16,311 nucleotides of DNA from JBHGBB01 sp041946755 (GCA_041946755.1 JBHGBB010000070.1:1-16311); one strand, 5' to 3'. Shown: positions 8,455 to 15,278, counted from the stretch's first letter. Numbers and translations are program-made. The notes: generated by a model from the sequence alone, not told the origin.

Positions 8455-8490
8455 AAAAGTAATTCTATTTATAGTAAAGGAGAAAGAAGT

Positions 8491-10647
8491 ATGCACTTCA
8501 GTAATATCTTTAAAAAGGATTACAGCAGCTTGATTGGTTTGGTAGTAATTGCGGTGATTGCTATTGGAACAGCATATGGTATCCCGCAAGATTTTACTTT
8601 CGTTCAAATCAGCGATATCCATTCTCCATTACCGAAAAGCCAGGAGACAATAGCGGAAATTGCCAAACTGAAACCGATCTATTTAGCACCGTATAAAACC
8701 ATGAGTCTACCGCCTTCATTTATCATTGCGACCGGAGATATCACCGAGTTCGGGATGAAAGGATGGAGCGCCTATAATTCCTATATCGCTCAATGCAAAA
8801 TACCGGTATATAGCGAACTGGGGAACCATGATAATACCTGGAGCGCATTACAGCAGGAATTAAGGAAGTTGTATGGCTCACCCTATTATTCCTTCGATAC
8901 CTTCGGCTGCCATTTCATTGGCTTGGTTTCTCCGACCATCCAGGAGCCGTTACCGACATTTGATGTCGCGATGCTGAACTGGCTGAAACTGGATTTAGCG
9001 ATGGTTGGCCAGAAAACTCCGGTGTTTATTTATTTCCATCATCCATTAGATACCAATGAATATGCATCTCCACTCGAACGATATACCTTAATGGATATTC
9101 TGCGGCCATATAATGTAGTGCTGATCATGACCGGGCATGGGCATAGTGCGGTCGCCTATGATTTCGATGGTATTAGCGGAGTACAAGGCGGAAGCACCTT
9201 CGGGAATAGAGCGGGATATAATGTGATTAATATCAGTAAAAACAAACTGCAAGTTGCATATACCTTGGCTACCGAAACTATAGCGAATATTAAATTGATT
9301 GAAAAAGAGATACCGGCCGCAGCCCAGTATCCGATTATTACGGTACTTAATCCTACTACCGGGCATGTAATCACCAACGGGGTTTTAACTATCCGGGCGA
9401 CTATCCGGAATACCAAAGACCAGGTTAAAACCGCTTTTTATCAGGTGGATGACGGTGCGAAACAATTATTACCCTATCTGGATTTCTATTTCGGGGTTTC
9501 GACTACGGTAACGGATTTAGCCAATGGAGCGCATTATATTAAAGTCAGTTTCGCGTTAAGTTCTGCAACGGTATATCATACCGCTCGATTCTATGTCGAA
9601 AATGAGCCGCAACCAGACCGGATTCCGCAAGGGAAAACAAAATGGCGGGTACAGCTTGGTGGGTCAAGTAAATCCGTTCCCACAATAGCCGAAGATAAAG
9701 TATATGTCGGTGCTAATGATGGTAAACTCTATGCAGTACATACAAAAACCGGTACTATATTATGGACGGTGACTACCAATGGCGAGATTGTGAGTTCTCC
9801 ATTAGTTTATGGCGGATTGATATATTTCGGGTCCGGTGATGGGAAGGTCTATGCGGTAACCAATACCGGGAAAGTACAATGGATCTATGATGCCGGAGTT
9901 CCGGTATATTCATCGCCGGTGATAGAGAACGGGATTATTTATATCGGAACTGAAAGTGGCCGATTCCTGGCGCTAGAAGCTTCGAGCGGGAAACTGAAAT
10001 GGGAATTTACTGAACCGAATTATGCCGTTGAACAGAAGCCGGTAGTATTAAACGGAGTAGTATATTTCGGTGCCTGGGATTCATATGTTTATGCCGTCGA
10101 TGCCGAAACCGGGAAAATCCGATGGCGCAATCAAGCGGCTGGTGCAGCATCTAAAACCGCGGCGAAAGATTATTATAGCGCTGCGGATTGCCCGCCGGTA
10201 ATCTCGAGAAATACTTCGTTAGTCTATTTTGCCGACCGTGATTTCCGGTTGAGTGCTATTGATATCCAGTCCGGTGCGGTTTCCTGGTCGACAACGAATT
10301 GCACGGGGGTAGGGATATCGCGGAATCAAGATGCGTTATATCTCCGGAAATATGCTGGCGATGCCCAACTCGAAAAACTTAAACTTGATGGGACTAATAT
10401 CTGGTCAGCGCCGGTTAAACTGAATCAATCTCCGATGCGGTTCCCGACCGCGCCGATTGAAAAAGACGGGATCGTTTATGTCTGCTCTTGTCTGGGTACC
10501 CTCTATGCCATCGATGCGAAAGATGGCAGAATCCTATGGCAATATCGGGTTACTCCTGAACTCTATGTGATGAATTCGGTTAATGCTGCTGATGGCATCG
10601 TATACGTTTCTGCTATGGATGGAACCCTTACTGCGATTAGCAAGTAA
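8491..10647 (+). CDS. Membrane-anchored metallophosphoesterase fused to a PQQ-like beta-propeller
   Basis: 718 residues. A hydrophobic segment at 14-30 is a signal or signal anchor, so the catalytic part should be outside the membrane. The calcineurin-like phosphoesterase metal motifs are complete: SDIH (Asp42, His44), TGDI (Asp83), GNHD (111-114), FHHP (182-185) and GHGH (215-218). A strand-rich linker (about 280-370) looks like an Ig-type domain. From about 385 to the end there are about seven PQQ-propeller blades with signatures such as DGKLYAV...GTILW, DGKVYAV...GKVQW, SYVYAVD...GKIRW and GTLYAID...GRILW. The family hydrolyses phosphomono- or diesters with two metal ions; the propeller probably binds a ligand or partner rather than PQQ as redox cofactor. 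The substrate is unknown. The stop codon sits inside a perfect 13-bp hairpin. Confidence 0.92.
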   Translation: MHFSNIFKKDYSSLIGLVVIAVIAIGTAYGIPQDFTFVQISDIHSPLPKSQETIAEIAKLKPIYLAPYKTMSLPPSFIIATGDITEFGMKGWSAYNSYIAQCKIPVYSELGNHDNTWSALQQELRKLYGSPYYSFDTFGCHFIGLVSPTIQEPLPTFDVAMLNWLKLDLAMVGQKTPVFIYFHHPLDTNEYASPLERYTLMDILRPYNVVLIMTGHGHSAVAYDFDGISGVQGGSTFGNRAGYNVINISKNKLQVAYTLATETIANIKLIEKEIPAAAQYPIITVLNPTTGHVITNGVLTIRATIRNTKDQVKTAFYQVDDGAKQLLPYLDFYFGVSTTVTDLANGAHYIKVSFALSSATVYHTARFYVENEPQPDRIPQGKTKWRVQLGGSSKSVPTIAEDKVYVGANDGKLYAVHTKTGTILWTVTTNGEIVSSPLVYGGLIYFGSGDGKVYAVTNTGKVQWIYDAGVPVYSSPVIENGIIYIGTESGRFLALEASSGKLKWEFTEPNYAVEQKPVVLNGVVYFGAWDSYVYAVDAETGKIRWRNQAAGAASKTAAKDYYSAADCPPVISRNTSLVYFADRDFRLSAIDIQSGAVSWSTTNCTGVGISRNQDALYLRKYAGDAQLEKLKLDGTNIWSAPVKLNQSPMRFPTAPIEKDGIVYVCSCLGTLYAIDAKDGRILWQYRVTPELYVMNSVNAADGIVYVSAMDGTLTAISK

Positions 10648-10657
10648 TCGCAGTAAG
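10627..10657. repeat. 13-bp perfect hairpin overlapping the stop codon of the phosphoesterase gene
   Basis: CTTACTGCGATTA (10627-10639) and its exact reverse complement (10645-10657) flank a 5-base loop. The TAA stop (10645-10647) is the first triplet of the right arm. No T-run follows, so termination is uncertain; it could stabilise the 3' end of the message. Confidence 0.75.
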
Positions 10658-10694
10658 AAATCCAAAATCCAAAATCCAAATGCCAAATAAATCA
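10658..10694. repeat. Left heptameric inverted-repeat arm of the four-helix-bundle unit
   Basis: Three tandem copies of AAATCCA, then AATGCCAAATAAATCA. The reverse complement of 11140-11175 reads almost the same, differing mainly by a 7-base insertion and one repeat unit. The arms flank the gene at 10699-11085. Confidence 0.8.
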
Positions 10695-10698
10695 TCCA

Positions 10699-11085
10699 AT
10701 GCCAAATAATAAAATATATAATATCAATGATAGAACCTTAGAGTTTGCTGCTCAGGTTGCACGGTTTATCAATAAGCTCCCATTAAATCAAGTAACCACC
10801 GAATATAATAAACAATTAATTCGATCGAGTGCCTCTATCGGTGCAAATTTGGAAGAAGCTGACGGTACATTATCAAAGAGAGATTTTATTAATAAAGTTG
10901 CGATAAGTCGCAGAGAAGCTCGCGAATCAAGATATTGGCTAAAATTAATAAAAAAAGCTGACTTAATCGATAATCCTCAATGCATGCAGGAGATAGAATA
11001 TTTACTTGAAGAATCCGAAGAAATAATGCTTATTTTAAGTAGTATTATTAATAAAACGAAAGATAAAGAAGCGGATAAACAATAA
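10699..11085 (+). CDS. Four-helix-bundle protein of the S23 / 23S rRNA intervening-sequence family
   Basis: 128 residues, almost wholly helical by inspection. Family signatures are the N-terminal aromatic/basic start, LIRSSASIGANLEEADG (about 46-62), the FINKVAISRREARESRYWL stretch (about 69-87) and an acidic final helix ending LEESEEIMLILSSIINK. Known relatives include proteins encoded in 23S rRNA intervening sequences and the Avd accessory protein of diversity-generating retroelements; their function is mostly basic-surface nucleic-acid binding or unknown. There is no Shine-Dalgarno site before the ATG. Base use is more AT-rich than in the neighbouring genes (many ATT, AAA, TTA codons). The gene is enclosed by heptameric inverted repeats and sits between two unrelated genes, suggesting acquisition as a unit. 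Confidence 0.88.
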   Translation: MPNNKIYNINDRTLEFAAQVARFINKLPLNQVTTEYNKQLIRSSASIGANLEEADGTLSKRDFINKVAISRREARESRYWLKLIKKADLIDNPQCMQEIEYLLEESEEIMLILSSIINKTKDKEADKQ

Positions 11086-11139
11086 AATCAAACTAAAACT
11101 TCTCAGCAAAGATATTGTCTTTATATTAATTGATTAAAC

Positions 11140-11175
11140 GATTTATTTGGATTTTGTCATTTGGATTTTGGATTT
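11140..11175. repeat. Right heptameric inverted-repeat arm of the four-helix-bundle unit
   Basis: Reads GATTTATTTGG, then ATTTTGTCATTTGG, then ATTTTGGATTT; its reverse complement matches the left arm (10658-10694). It ends only 6 bases before the thiL start codon, so the thiL ribosome-binding region is contributed by this arm. Confidence 0.8.
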
Positions 11176-11181
11176 AGCTAT

Positions 11182-12198
11182 ATGAAGATAGAGCGTATTG
11201 GCGAATTTGAGCTTATTGAGCGTCTTGCCCGGTCTTTGAATAAACCCGGGAAGAATGTTATTGTCGGTATCGGAGACGATGCCGCAGTGATCGATATCGG
11301 AACTCCGGACTATATGCTATTCACCACCGATATGCTGGTCGAGAATATCCATTTCTCCCGGAGTTATGCGAGTGGATACCAAATCGGCTGGCGGTCTATG
11401 GCAGCTAATATCAGCGATATTGCTGCAATGGGCGGTATCCCCGGAGTAGCCGCAGTCTCATTCGGTGCAGCTGGCGATGCTGAAGTTGAATGGGTAGAAG
11501 ATTTATATCAAGGCATGCAGGAACTGGCAGCGAAATATGGGGTCGATATTATTGGAGGAGATACGGTTTCTTCACCCCAGATTATTATTAATATCGCACT
11601 TACCGGAAGAGTAAGTATTTCCAACCTATCCCTCAGGTCACATGCACAACTCGGTGATTTAATTCTAACGACCGGGGATTTCGGCGGTTCCGCTGCCGGG
11701 CTTGAAGTATTGCAGGAAAATAAATCTGAAATCCGCATTCCGCAATCCGAAATAGACTACGTGGTTTCTCGGCATCTGACTCCTGAGCCGCGGATCGATG
11801 CTTCTCAGATTATCGCCAAGCATCCCCAATGCCATGCATTAACCGATTCCAGCGATGGATTAGCCTGCGACTTAAGGAACATCGGGATGGCTAGCGGAGT
11901 CGGGGCGAAAGTATATGCGGATAAGATTCCAATCCATCCAGCGACGAAAAAAGTTGCAGAGTTAGCCAACAAACGGCCGATAGATTTCGCACTGCAAGGT
12001 GGAGAAGATTTTGAACTGGTATTCACCATGCCACCGGATGCCGCGCTGGATGTTAAACAAGAAGTTGAAGAAAAACTTAAATTACCGATTTCAATCATCG
12101 GCGATATTGTTGATAAAGACCAGGGAATTGTTATCCTCCTTCCTGACGGTACTGCCGAAACTCTTACCAAATTCGGATATAACCATTTCATTAAATAA
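11182..12198 (+). CDS. thiL: Thiamine-monophosphate kinase
   Basis: 338 residues from the ATG at 11182. ThiL phosphorylates thiamine monophosphate to thiamine diphosphate with ATP in the cytoplasm. Diagnostic motifs are the N-terminal GEFELIERL, VGIGDDAAVI (28-37) for metal/ATP binding, TTDMLVENIHF (48-58), NISDIAAMG (76-84), IIGGDTV (123-129), LTDSSDGL (220-227) and GGEDFELVF (273-281). An upstream in-frame TTG at 11161 is rejected because it lies in the inverted repeat and would add residues before the usual ThiL start. The loop at about 181-191 is encoded by tandem heptamers (11722-11756) and looks like an insertion between the TGDFGGSAAGL segment and the SRHLTPEPR segment. No other thiamine gene is adjacent. 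The ribosome site is weak (GGATTTAG). Confidence 0.95.
   Translation: MKIERIGEFELIERLARSLNKPGKNVIVGIGDDAAVIDIGTPDYMLFTTDMLVENIHFSRSYASGYQIGWRSMAANISDIAAMGGIPGVAAVSFGAAGDAEVEWVEDLYQGMQELAAKYGVDIIGGDTVSSPQIIINIALTGRVSISNLSLRSHAQLGDLILTTGDFGGSAAGLEVLQENKSEIRIPQSEIDYVVSRHLTPEPRIDASQIIAKHPQCHALTDSSDGLACDLRNIGMASGVGAKVYADKIPIHPATKKVAELANKRPIDFALQGGEDFELVFTMPPDAALDVKQEVEEKLKLPISIIGDIVDKDQGIVILLPDGTAETLTKFGYNHFIK
11722..11756. repeat. Tandem heptamers within thiL
   Basis: AAATCTG, AAATCCG, CATTCCG, CAATCCG, AAATAGA lie in succession. They are the same type as the AAATCCA heptamers in the arms at 10658-10694 and 11140-11175. Here they are translated as KSEIRIPQSEI in a variable surface loop. Confidence 0.65.
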
Positions 12199-12297
12199 TA
12201 GTTGCCTCGAAATAGCACCAATCAAGAATTTTATATCGATGTACATATATATTTTCCCTTGAAATAATGATGTCTTTTAAGGGGCATATTTTTTTTC

Positions 12298-12326
12298 TTG
12301 ACAGGAAGGTGTTTCTATGCCATAAT
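12298..12326 (+). promoter_or_regulatory. Sigma70 promoter with long leader for the SBBP protein gene
   Basis: TTGACA (12298-12303), a 17-base spacer ending in TGC, then CATAAT (12321-12326), so both -35 and extended -10 are good. Transcription would start near 12333, about 230 bases before the ATG. Confidence 0.75.
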
Positions 12327-12388
12327 TGCCCTTTTATAATCAAGTAAAATTGCCTTTTCTGGAGAAGTTATGATGGATGGGCGAGATT

Positions 12389-12465
12389 GGATTACTCAGG
12401 GTTACTTCAATCCTGGTTACGCAAGACAGCCATGCGAAATCAGAATATGATAGTAACCCTTTTTT
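12389..12465 (+). promoter_or_regulatory. Candidate attenuator / structured leader element
   Basis: GGGTTACT (12399-12406) pairs perfectly with AGTAACCC (12452-12459), followed at once by six T (12460-12465), a terminator-like arrangement with a long inner arm. GGTTAC at 12415-12420 could pair with the same 3' arm, and GGATTACT at 12389-12396 could do so with one mismatch. An inner stem CGCA/TGCG (12420-12435 region) is possible. This layout suggests alternative structures, but no ligand or class is recognised. Confidence 0.45.
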
Positions 12466-12552
12466 GTTTGCAGTATTGGACTGATACTAATCAATAATAA
12501 ACAAGTCTGGTTGGAAAAACTTCAATCACATTCGTATCACGCTAAATGGAAA

Positions 12553-12562
12553 AAGGAGGTGA
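12553..12562 (+). promoter_or_regulatory. Strong ribosome binding site fixing the SBBP gene start
   Basis: AAGGAGGTGA, 4 bases before the ATG at 12567. The upstream in-frame ATG at 12546 lies before it and is therefore not the start. Confidence 0.85.
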
Positions 12563-12566
12563 TAAT

Positions 12567-14108
12567 ATGAATTTGAAACGATTTGGAATTGGATTGTTTT
12601 TGATAATATACCTTGGCTGTTTTGTTGGTTTTTCTTATGCGGGTGTATTACTCTACTCGACCTATCTTGGCGGGAGCGGTTGGGAATGGGGCAATGGTAT
12701 CGCTTTGGATACGGCTGGTAATGCCTATATCGTTGGATATACCAATGCCGGTAACTTTCCAACTACGCCTGGTGCGATTGATACCACATTTAATGGCAGT
12801 TTTATGGGCGCTTATGATGTATTCGTAAGTAAACTGAATCCAGGGGGGACCGCACTCGTCTATTCGACTTATCTGGGTGGGAGCGATGAAGATTGGGGCA
12901 CTGCCATTGCCGTCGATGCTGCCGGTAATGCTTATATTACCGGGTATACTCAATCGACCAATTTTCCGATTACCACAGGTGCATTCAATACTACATTTAA
13001 TAGTATTTCGAATGTCACAAGTGATGTGTTTGTGAGTAAACTGAATCCTGCCGGTACTGCATTGGTATACTCAACATATCTGGGTGGACTCGATAATGAT
13101 ATCGGCTATGGAATTGCAGTCGATGCGGCTGGTAATGCCTATATCACTGGTATGACAGCTTCGACTAATTTCCCGATTACGGTCGGTGCTTTCGATACCA
13201 GTTTTAGTGCCGGTATTTATGGCGATGAAGCTTTTGTAAGTAAACTGAATTCGACTGGTTCGGCGCTGGTATTTTCAACGTATCTTGGCGGTACTGGCTG
13301 GAATGTTGGATATGGTATTGCACTCGATACTTCGGGGCAGACTTATATTACCGGATATACTATAGCCCCTAATTTCCCGACTACCTCCAATGCTTATGAT
13401 ACAAGTAGTAATGGCGGTTATGACGTGTTTGTGACCAAATTGAATCCGAGCGGGTCAGGGCTACTTTATTCCAGCTACCTCGGTGGAATCGGTACCGATA
13501 TTAGTCAAGGTATAGCGCTGGATACCGGCGGGAAAGTATATATAACCGGATATACGCAATCGACGAATTTTCCGGTAACGGCTCGTGCCTGGATTGGTCC
13601 AGTATTTCATGGCAGTTATCCTAATAATGATGCATTTGTTAGCAAACTAAATCCAAATGATACTGGCATTAGTTCATTGGTCTATTCGACTTACTTAGGT
13701 GGATTGGGAGATGATTATGGCCAAGGGATAGCAGTAGATGCTGATGGGAATGCGTATGTTACCGGATATACCTCATCGCCCGATTTTCCGACTACTATCG
13801 GTGCACTCCAGACCATGTTAACTGGGTTAACCTATTTTGATGCGTTTGTAAGTAAAATAAGTCCGACCGGTAGTGTGCTAGACTACTCGACCTATTTCGG
13901 TGGGAGCGATTACGATTATGGATATGGCATTGCAGTAGATGCGCTGAACAACATTTATATTACAGGAAGGACAGAATCATTTTTCGATTTCCCGGTCACT
14001 TCAGGTGCGTTTATGACCACACCTGGTGCTGGTGGCTGGGATGCATTCGTGGCCAAGATATCGACGGCAACCGCGGTTGATGGCAAGTTATGGATGCTAT
14101 ACGAGTAA
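12567..14108 (+). CDS. Secreted SBBP (seven-bladed beta-propeller repeat) protein
   Basis: 513 residues from the ATG at 12567. A signal peptide (MNLKRFGIG...GFSYA) is followed by seven tandem repeats of about 65-75 residues. Each begins with a version of LVYSTYLGGS, then GIAVDAAGNAYITGYT, then NFPxTxGAF and DxFVSKLNPxG. Seven copies would fit one closed propeller. The last repeat ends in AFVAKIS and a short tail AVDGKLWMLYE without a sorting domain or anchor, so the protein is probably released or held by partners. SBBP proteins are common in large surface proteins of environmental bacteria; ligand unknown. Repeats are similar at DNA level too, which makes the gene prone to recombination. It is an independent unit with its own promoter, long leader and terminator. 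Confidence 0.92.
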   Translation: MNLKRFGIGLFLIIYLGCFVGFSYAGVLLYSTYLGGSGWEWGNGIALDTAGNAYIVGYTNAGNFPTTPGAIDTTFNGSFMGAYDVFVSKLNPGGTALVYSTYLGGSDEDWGTAIAVDAAGNAYITGYTQSTNFPITTGAFNTTFNSISNVTSDVFVSKLNPAGTALVYSTYLGGLDNDIGYGIAVDAAGNAYITGMTASTNFPITVGAFDTSFSAGIYGDEAFVSKLNSTGSALVFSTYLGGTGWNVGYGIALDTSGQTYITGYTIAPNFPTTSNAYDTSSNGGYDVFVTKLNPSGSGLLYSSYLGGIGTDISQGIALDTGGKVYITGYTQSTNFPVTARAWIGPVFHGSYPNNDAFVSKLNPNDTGISSLVYSTYLGGLGDDYGQGIAVDADGNAYVTGYTSSPDFPTTIGALQTMLTGLTYFDAFVSKISPTGSVLDYSTYFGGSDYDYGYGIAVDALNNIYITGRTESFFDFPVTSGAFMTTPGAGGWDAFVAKISTATAVDGKLWMLYE

Positions 14109-14149
14109 GAAATCGGGATTTAGGTATTGTTTTCTTTGAAACGTTTTAG

Positions 14150-14190
14150 AATGCGGATAAACAAAAATATTTGTTTATCCGCATTGATTT
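14150..14190 (+). terminator. Likely intrinsic terminator of the SBBP gene
   Basis: A 15-bp perfect stem (14150-14164 with 14171-14185), extendable to 16, is followed by GATTTTAG. The T-run is short but the stem is long and 41 bases past the stop codon. Confidence 0.75.
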
Positions 14191-14276
14191 TAGGGAAAGC
14201 GAACATCTGTGGTTATAACGACTAATTAACTAATTCTTACTTCAAAATTATGAAAATTTTAAAATCAGAAATTCCA

Positions 14277-14285
14277 TGATATAAT
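14277..14285 (+). promoter_or_regulatory. Extended -10 promoter for the DUF433 gene
   Basis: TGATATAAT, identical to the element before the metallophosphoesterase gene. It gives a leader of about 20 bases containing AAGGAAG. Confidence 0.65.
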
Positions 14286-14310
14286 TACCGTTGATAAGGA
14301 AGTAGATAAA

Positions 14311-14538
14311 ATGGATTGGAAAGAGCATATTTCAGTTGATCCTTTAATTTGCCATGGGAAAGCATGTATCAAAGGCACTCGAATTATGGTTTCAGTGATA
14401 TTAGATAACTTGGCTGATGGAGTATCAGAGACCGAAATCCTGAAAAGTTATCCTACCTTAACGGCAGATGATATCAAAGCTGCGATAGCCTATGCCGCCG
14501 AATTGGCGCATGAACGATTGATTCCAATAACAGTATAA
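14311..14538 (+). CDS. DUF433 family protein, antitoxin-like, without an adjacent toxin
   Basis: 75 residues, typical family length. The DUF433 signature is clear: ISVDPLICHGKACIKGTRI (7-25), then VSVILDNLADGVSETEILKSYPTLT and DDIKAAIAYAAELA. The fold is a small winged-helix-like/helical DNA-binding protein. Members are usually encoded just upstream of a PIN-like DUF5615 toxin and act as the antitoxin. Here nothing coding follows; instead the DNA is a repeat-rich, gene-free stretch. The gene is therefore either an orphan antitoxin or the remnant of a degraded pair. It has its own extended -10 promoter and an AAGGAAG ribosome site. Confidence 0.9.
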   Translation: MDWKEHISVDPLICHGKACIKGTRIMVSVILDNLADGVSETEILKSYPTLTADDIKAAIAYAAELAHERLIPITV

Positions 14539-14605
14539 TCAATTCTGAGATTCAAAATATCTTCCTTAGTTCTCTTCTACCAAATTTTGTATCTAAATCA
14601 GTATA

Positions 14606-14690
14606 TTGTCATTGCGAGCGTAGCGAAGCAATCCCGTTTTTAAAGATGGCATCTGAGATTGCTTCGTCGCTTCGTTCCTCGCAATGACAA
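14606..14690. repeat. Large imperfect palindrome of the GTCATTGCGAG...CTCGCAATGAC type
   Basis: Outer arms of 13 bases (14606-14618 and 14678-14690) are perfectly complementary. Inner arms AGCGAAGCAATC and GATTGCTTCGTCGCT also pair with a bulge. I recognise this as a short repeat type that occurs dispersed in many unrelated bacterial genomes, usually intergenic, with no coding content. Confidence 0.85.
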
Positions 14691-14952
14691 GACAACAAAA
14701 CCGGAATAACAGTATAGTTTAAAACTTTCACTGGAAGTGAATTGCAACTGCTGCCATGTTTTGCAGCGTTACTTTAAGCTCAGATTTACTGGAATGCAGA
14801 TAAATAATCGATTATTCGGATAATTCAAGGTATTATGAGCAAATAGAATCAGCGCATACCTGCAAAAATCTACGGCCAGAATATATATTTTTCTCTTGAT
14901 TTGGGTATAACCATTTTAGTAAATAATTCTTACCACAAAGCCACGAAATATA

Positions 14953-14967
14953 CCGGCTAACAGCCGG
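14953..14967. repeat. Short hairpin CCGGCT-AAC-AGCCGG
   Basis: Six-bp stem with a 3-base loop, flanked on both sides by CCACGAAA (near 14941 and 14986). Such CCACGAA-containing stretches are typical of dispersed intergenic repeats. Confidence 0.6.
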
Positions 14968-15059
14968 CGATACTTTCATTATAACCACGAAAAATATCTC
15001 TAAATAATCAAGATTATCAGCAAACAGTACTATATAACTCTAATGAATTCAAGGTAAAA

Positions 15060-15084
15060 GCAAGCTCTTCGGAGGCGAACTTGC
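15060..15084. repeat. Imperfect palindrome, CAAGCTC...GAACTTG family, copy 1
   Basis: Shares 17 of 23 aligned bases with the perfect palindrome at 15119-15141, including CAAG at the left and GAACTTG at the right. It is a diverged second copy, 59 bases upstream. Confidence 0.65.
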
Positions 15085-15118
15085 GTTCTGCATAATTATA
15101 TAGACTTGGCATGAAAAC

Positions 15119-15141
15119 CAAGTTCTCCAATGGAGAACTTG
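15119..15141. repeat. Perfect palindrome CAAGTTCTCC-AAT-GGAGAACTTG, copy 2
   Basis: Ten-bp stem and a 3-base loop, no T-run. Related to the imperfect copy at 15060-15084. Confidence 0.8.
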
Positions 15142-15160
15142 ATACTTTAACCATAAATTA

Positions 15161-15278
15161 AGGTTTTTAGACACCTAACTAAATCCGATTTTGGGACGAA
15201 CGAGATAATATCTCGTTCGTATCTACTCCAGTATAAAATGATAAAAATTTAGGGATAAATCTAGGTGAATAGACACCT
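15161..15278. repeat. 16-base near-direct repeats flanking a palindrome
   Basis: AGGTTTTTAGACACCT (15161-15176) and AGGTGAATAGACACCT (15263-15278) match at 13 of 16 positions and sit 102 bases apart. Between them lies the GAACGAGAT palindrome at 15196-15220. The arrangement could be a duplicated site around an insertion or a pair of binding sites. Confidence 0.5.
15196..15220. repeat. 25-base palindrome with GAACGAGAT/ATCTCGTTC core
   Basis: Twelve-base arms around a single central base. The core is shared with the 36-base palindrome at 1946-1981, with a 3-base instead of a 2-base centre. Confidence 0.85.

Larger units (their letters stand above)
12199..12566 (+). other. Intergenic region: thiL 3' end, promoter and long leader of the SBBP gene
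   Basis: No credible coding frame. After thiL the DNA is AT-rich. A consensus promoter lies at 12298-12326, followed by about 230 bases of untranslated leader that holds a candidate structured element (12389-12465). No match to a riboswitch class that I can recognise. Confidence 0.65.

Noticed and set aside
11161..11181. TTG at 11161 as thiL start
   Set aside because: It is within the inverted-repeat arm and adds MDFGFSY before the normal ThiL N-terminus.
10640..11185. Target-site duplication around the inverted-repeat unit
   Set aside because: The bases just outside the arms (GTAAG on the left, AGCTA on the right) show no convincing direct repeat.
11805..12221. Long open frame on the minus strand opposite thiL
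   Set aside because: It is antisense to a clear ThiL protein, has no recognisable domain and reflects codon bias of the real gene.
12333..12470. c-di-GMP-I (GEMM) riboswitch
   Set aside because: ACGCAAGACAGCC resembles the ACGCAAAGCC part of that class, but the other conserved segments and the paired stems do not fit.
12546..12566. Upstream in-frame ATG as start of the SBBP protein
   Set aside because: The ribosome site lies after it; the ATG at 12567 gives a normal signal peptide.
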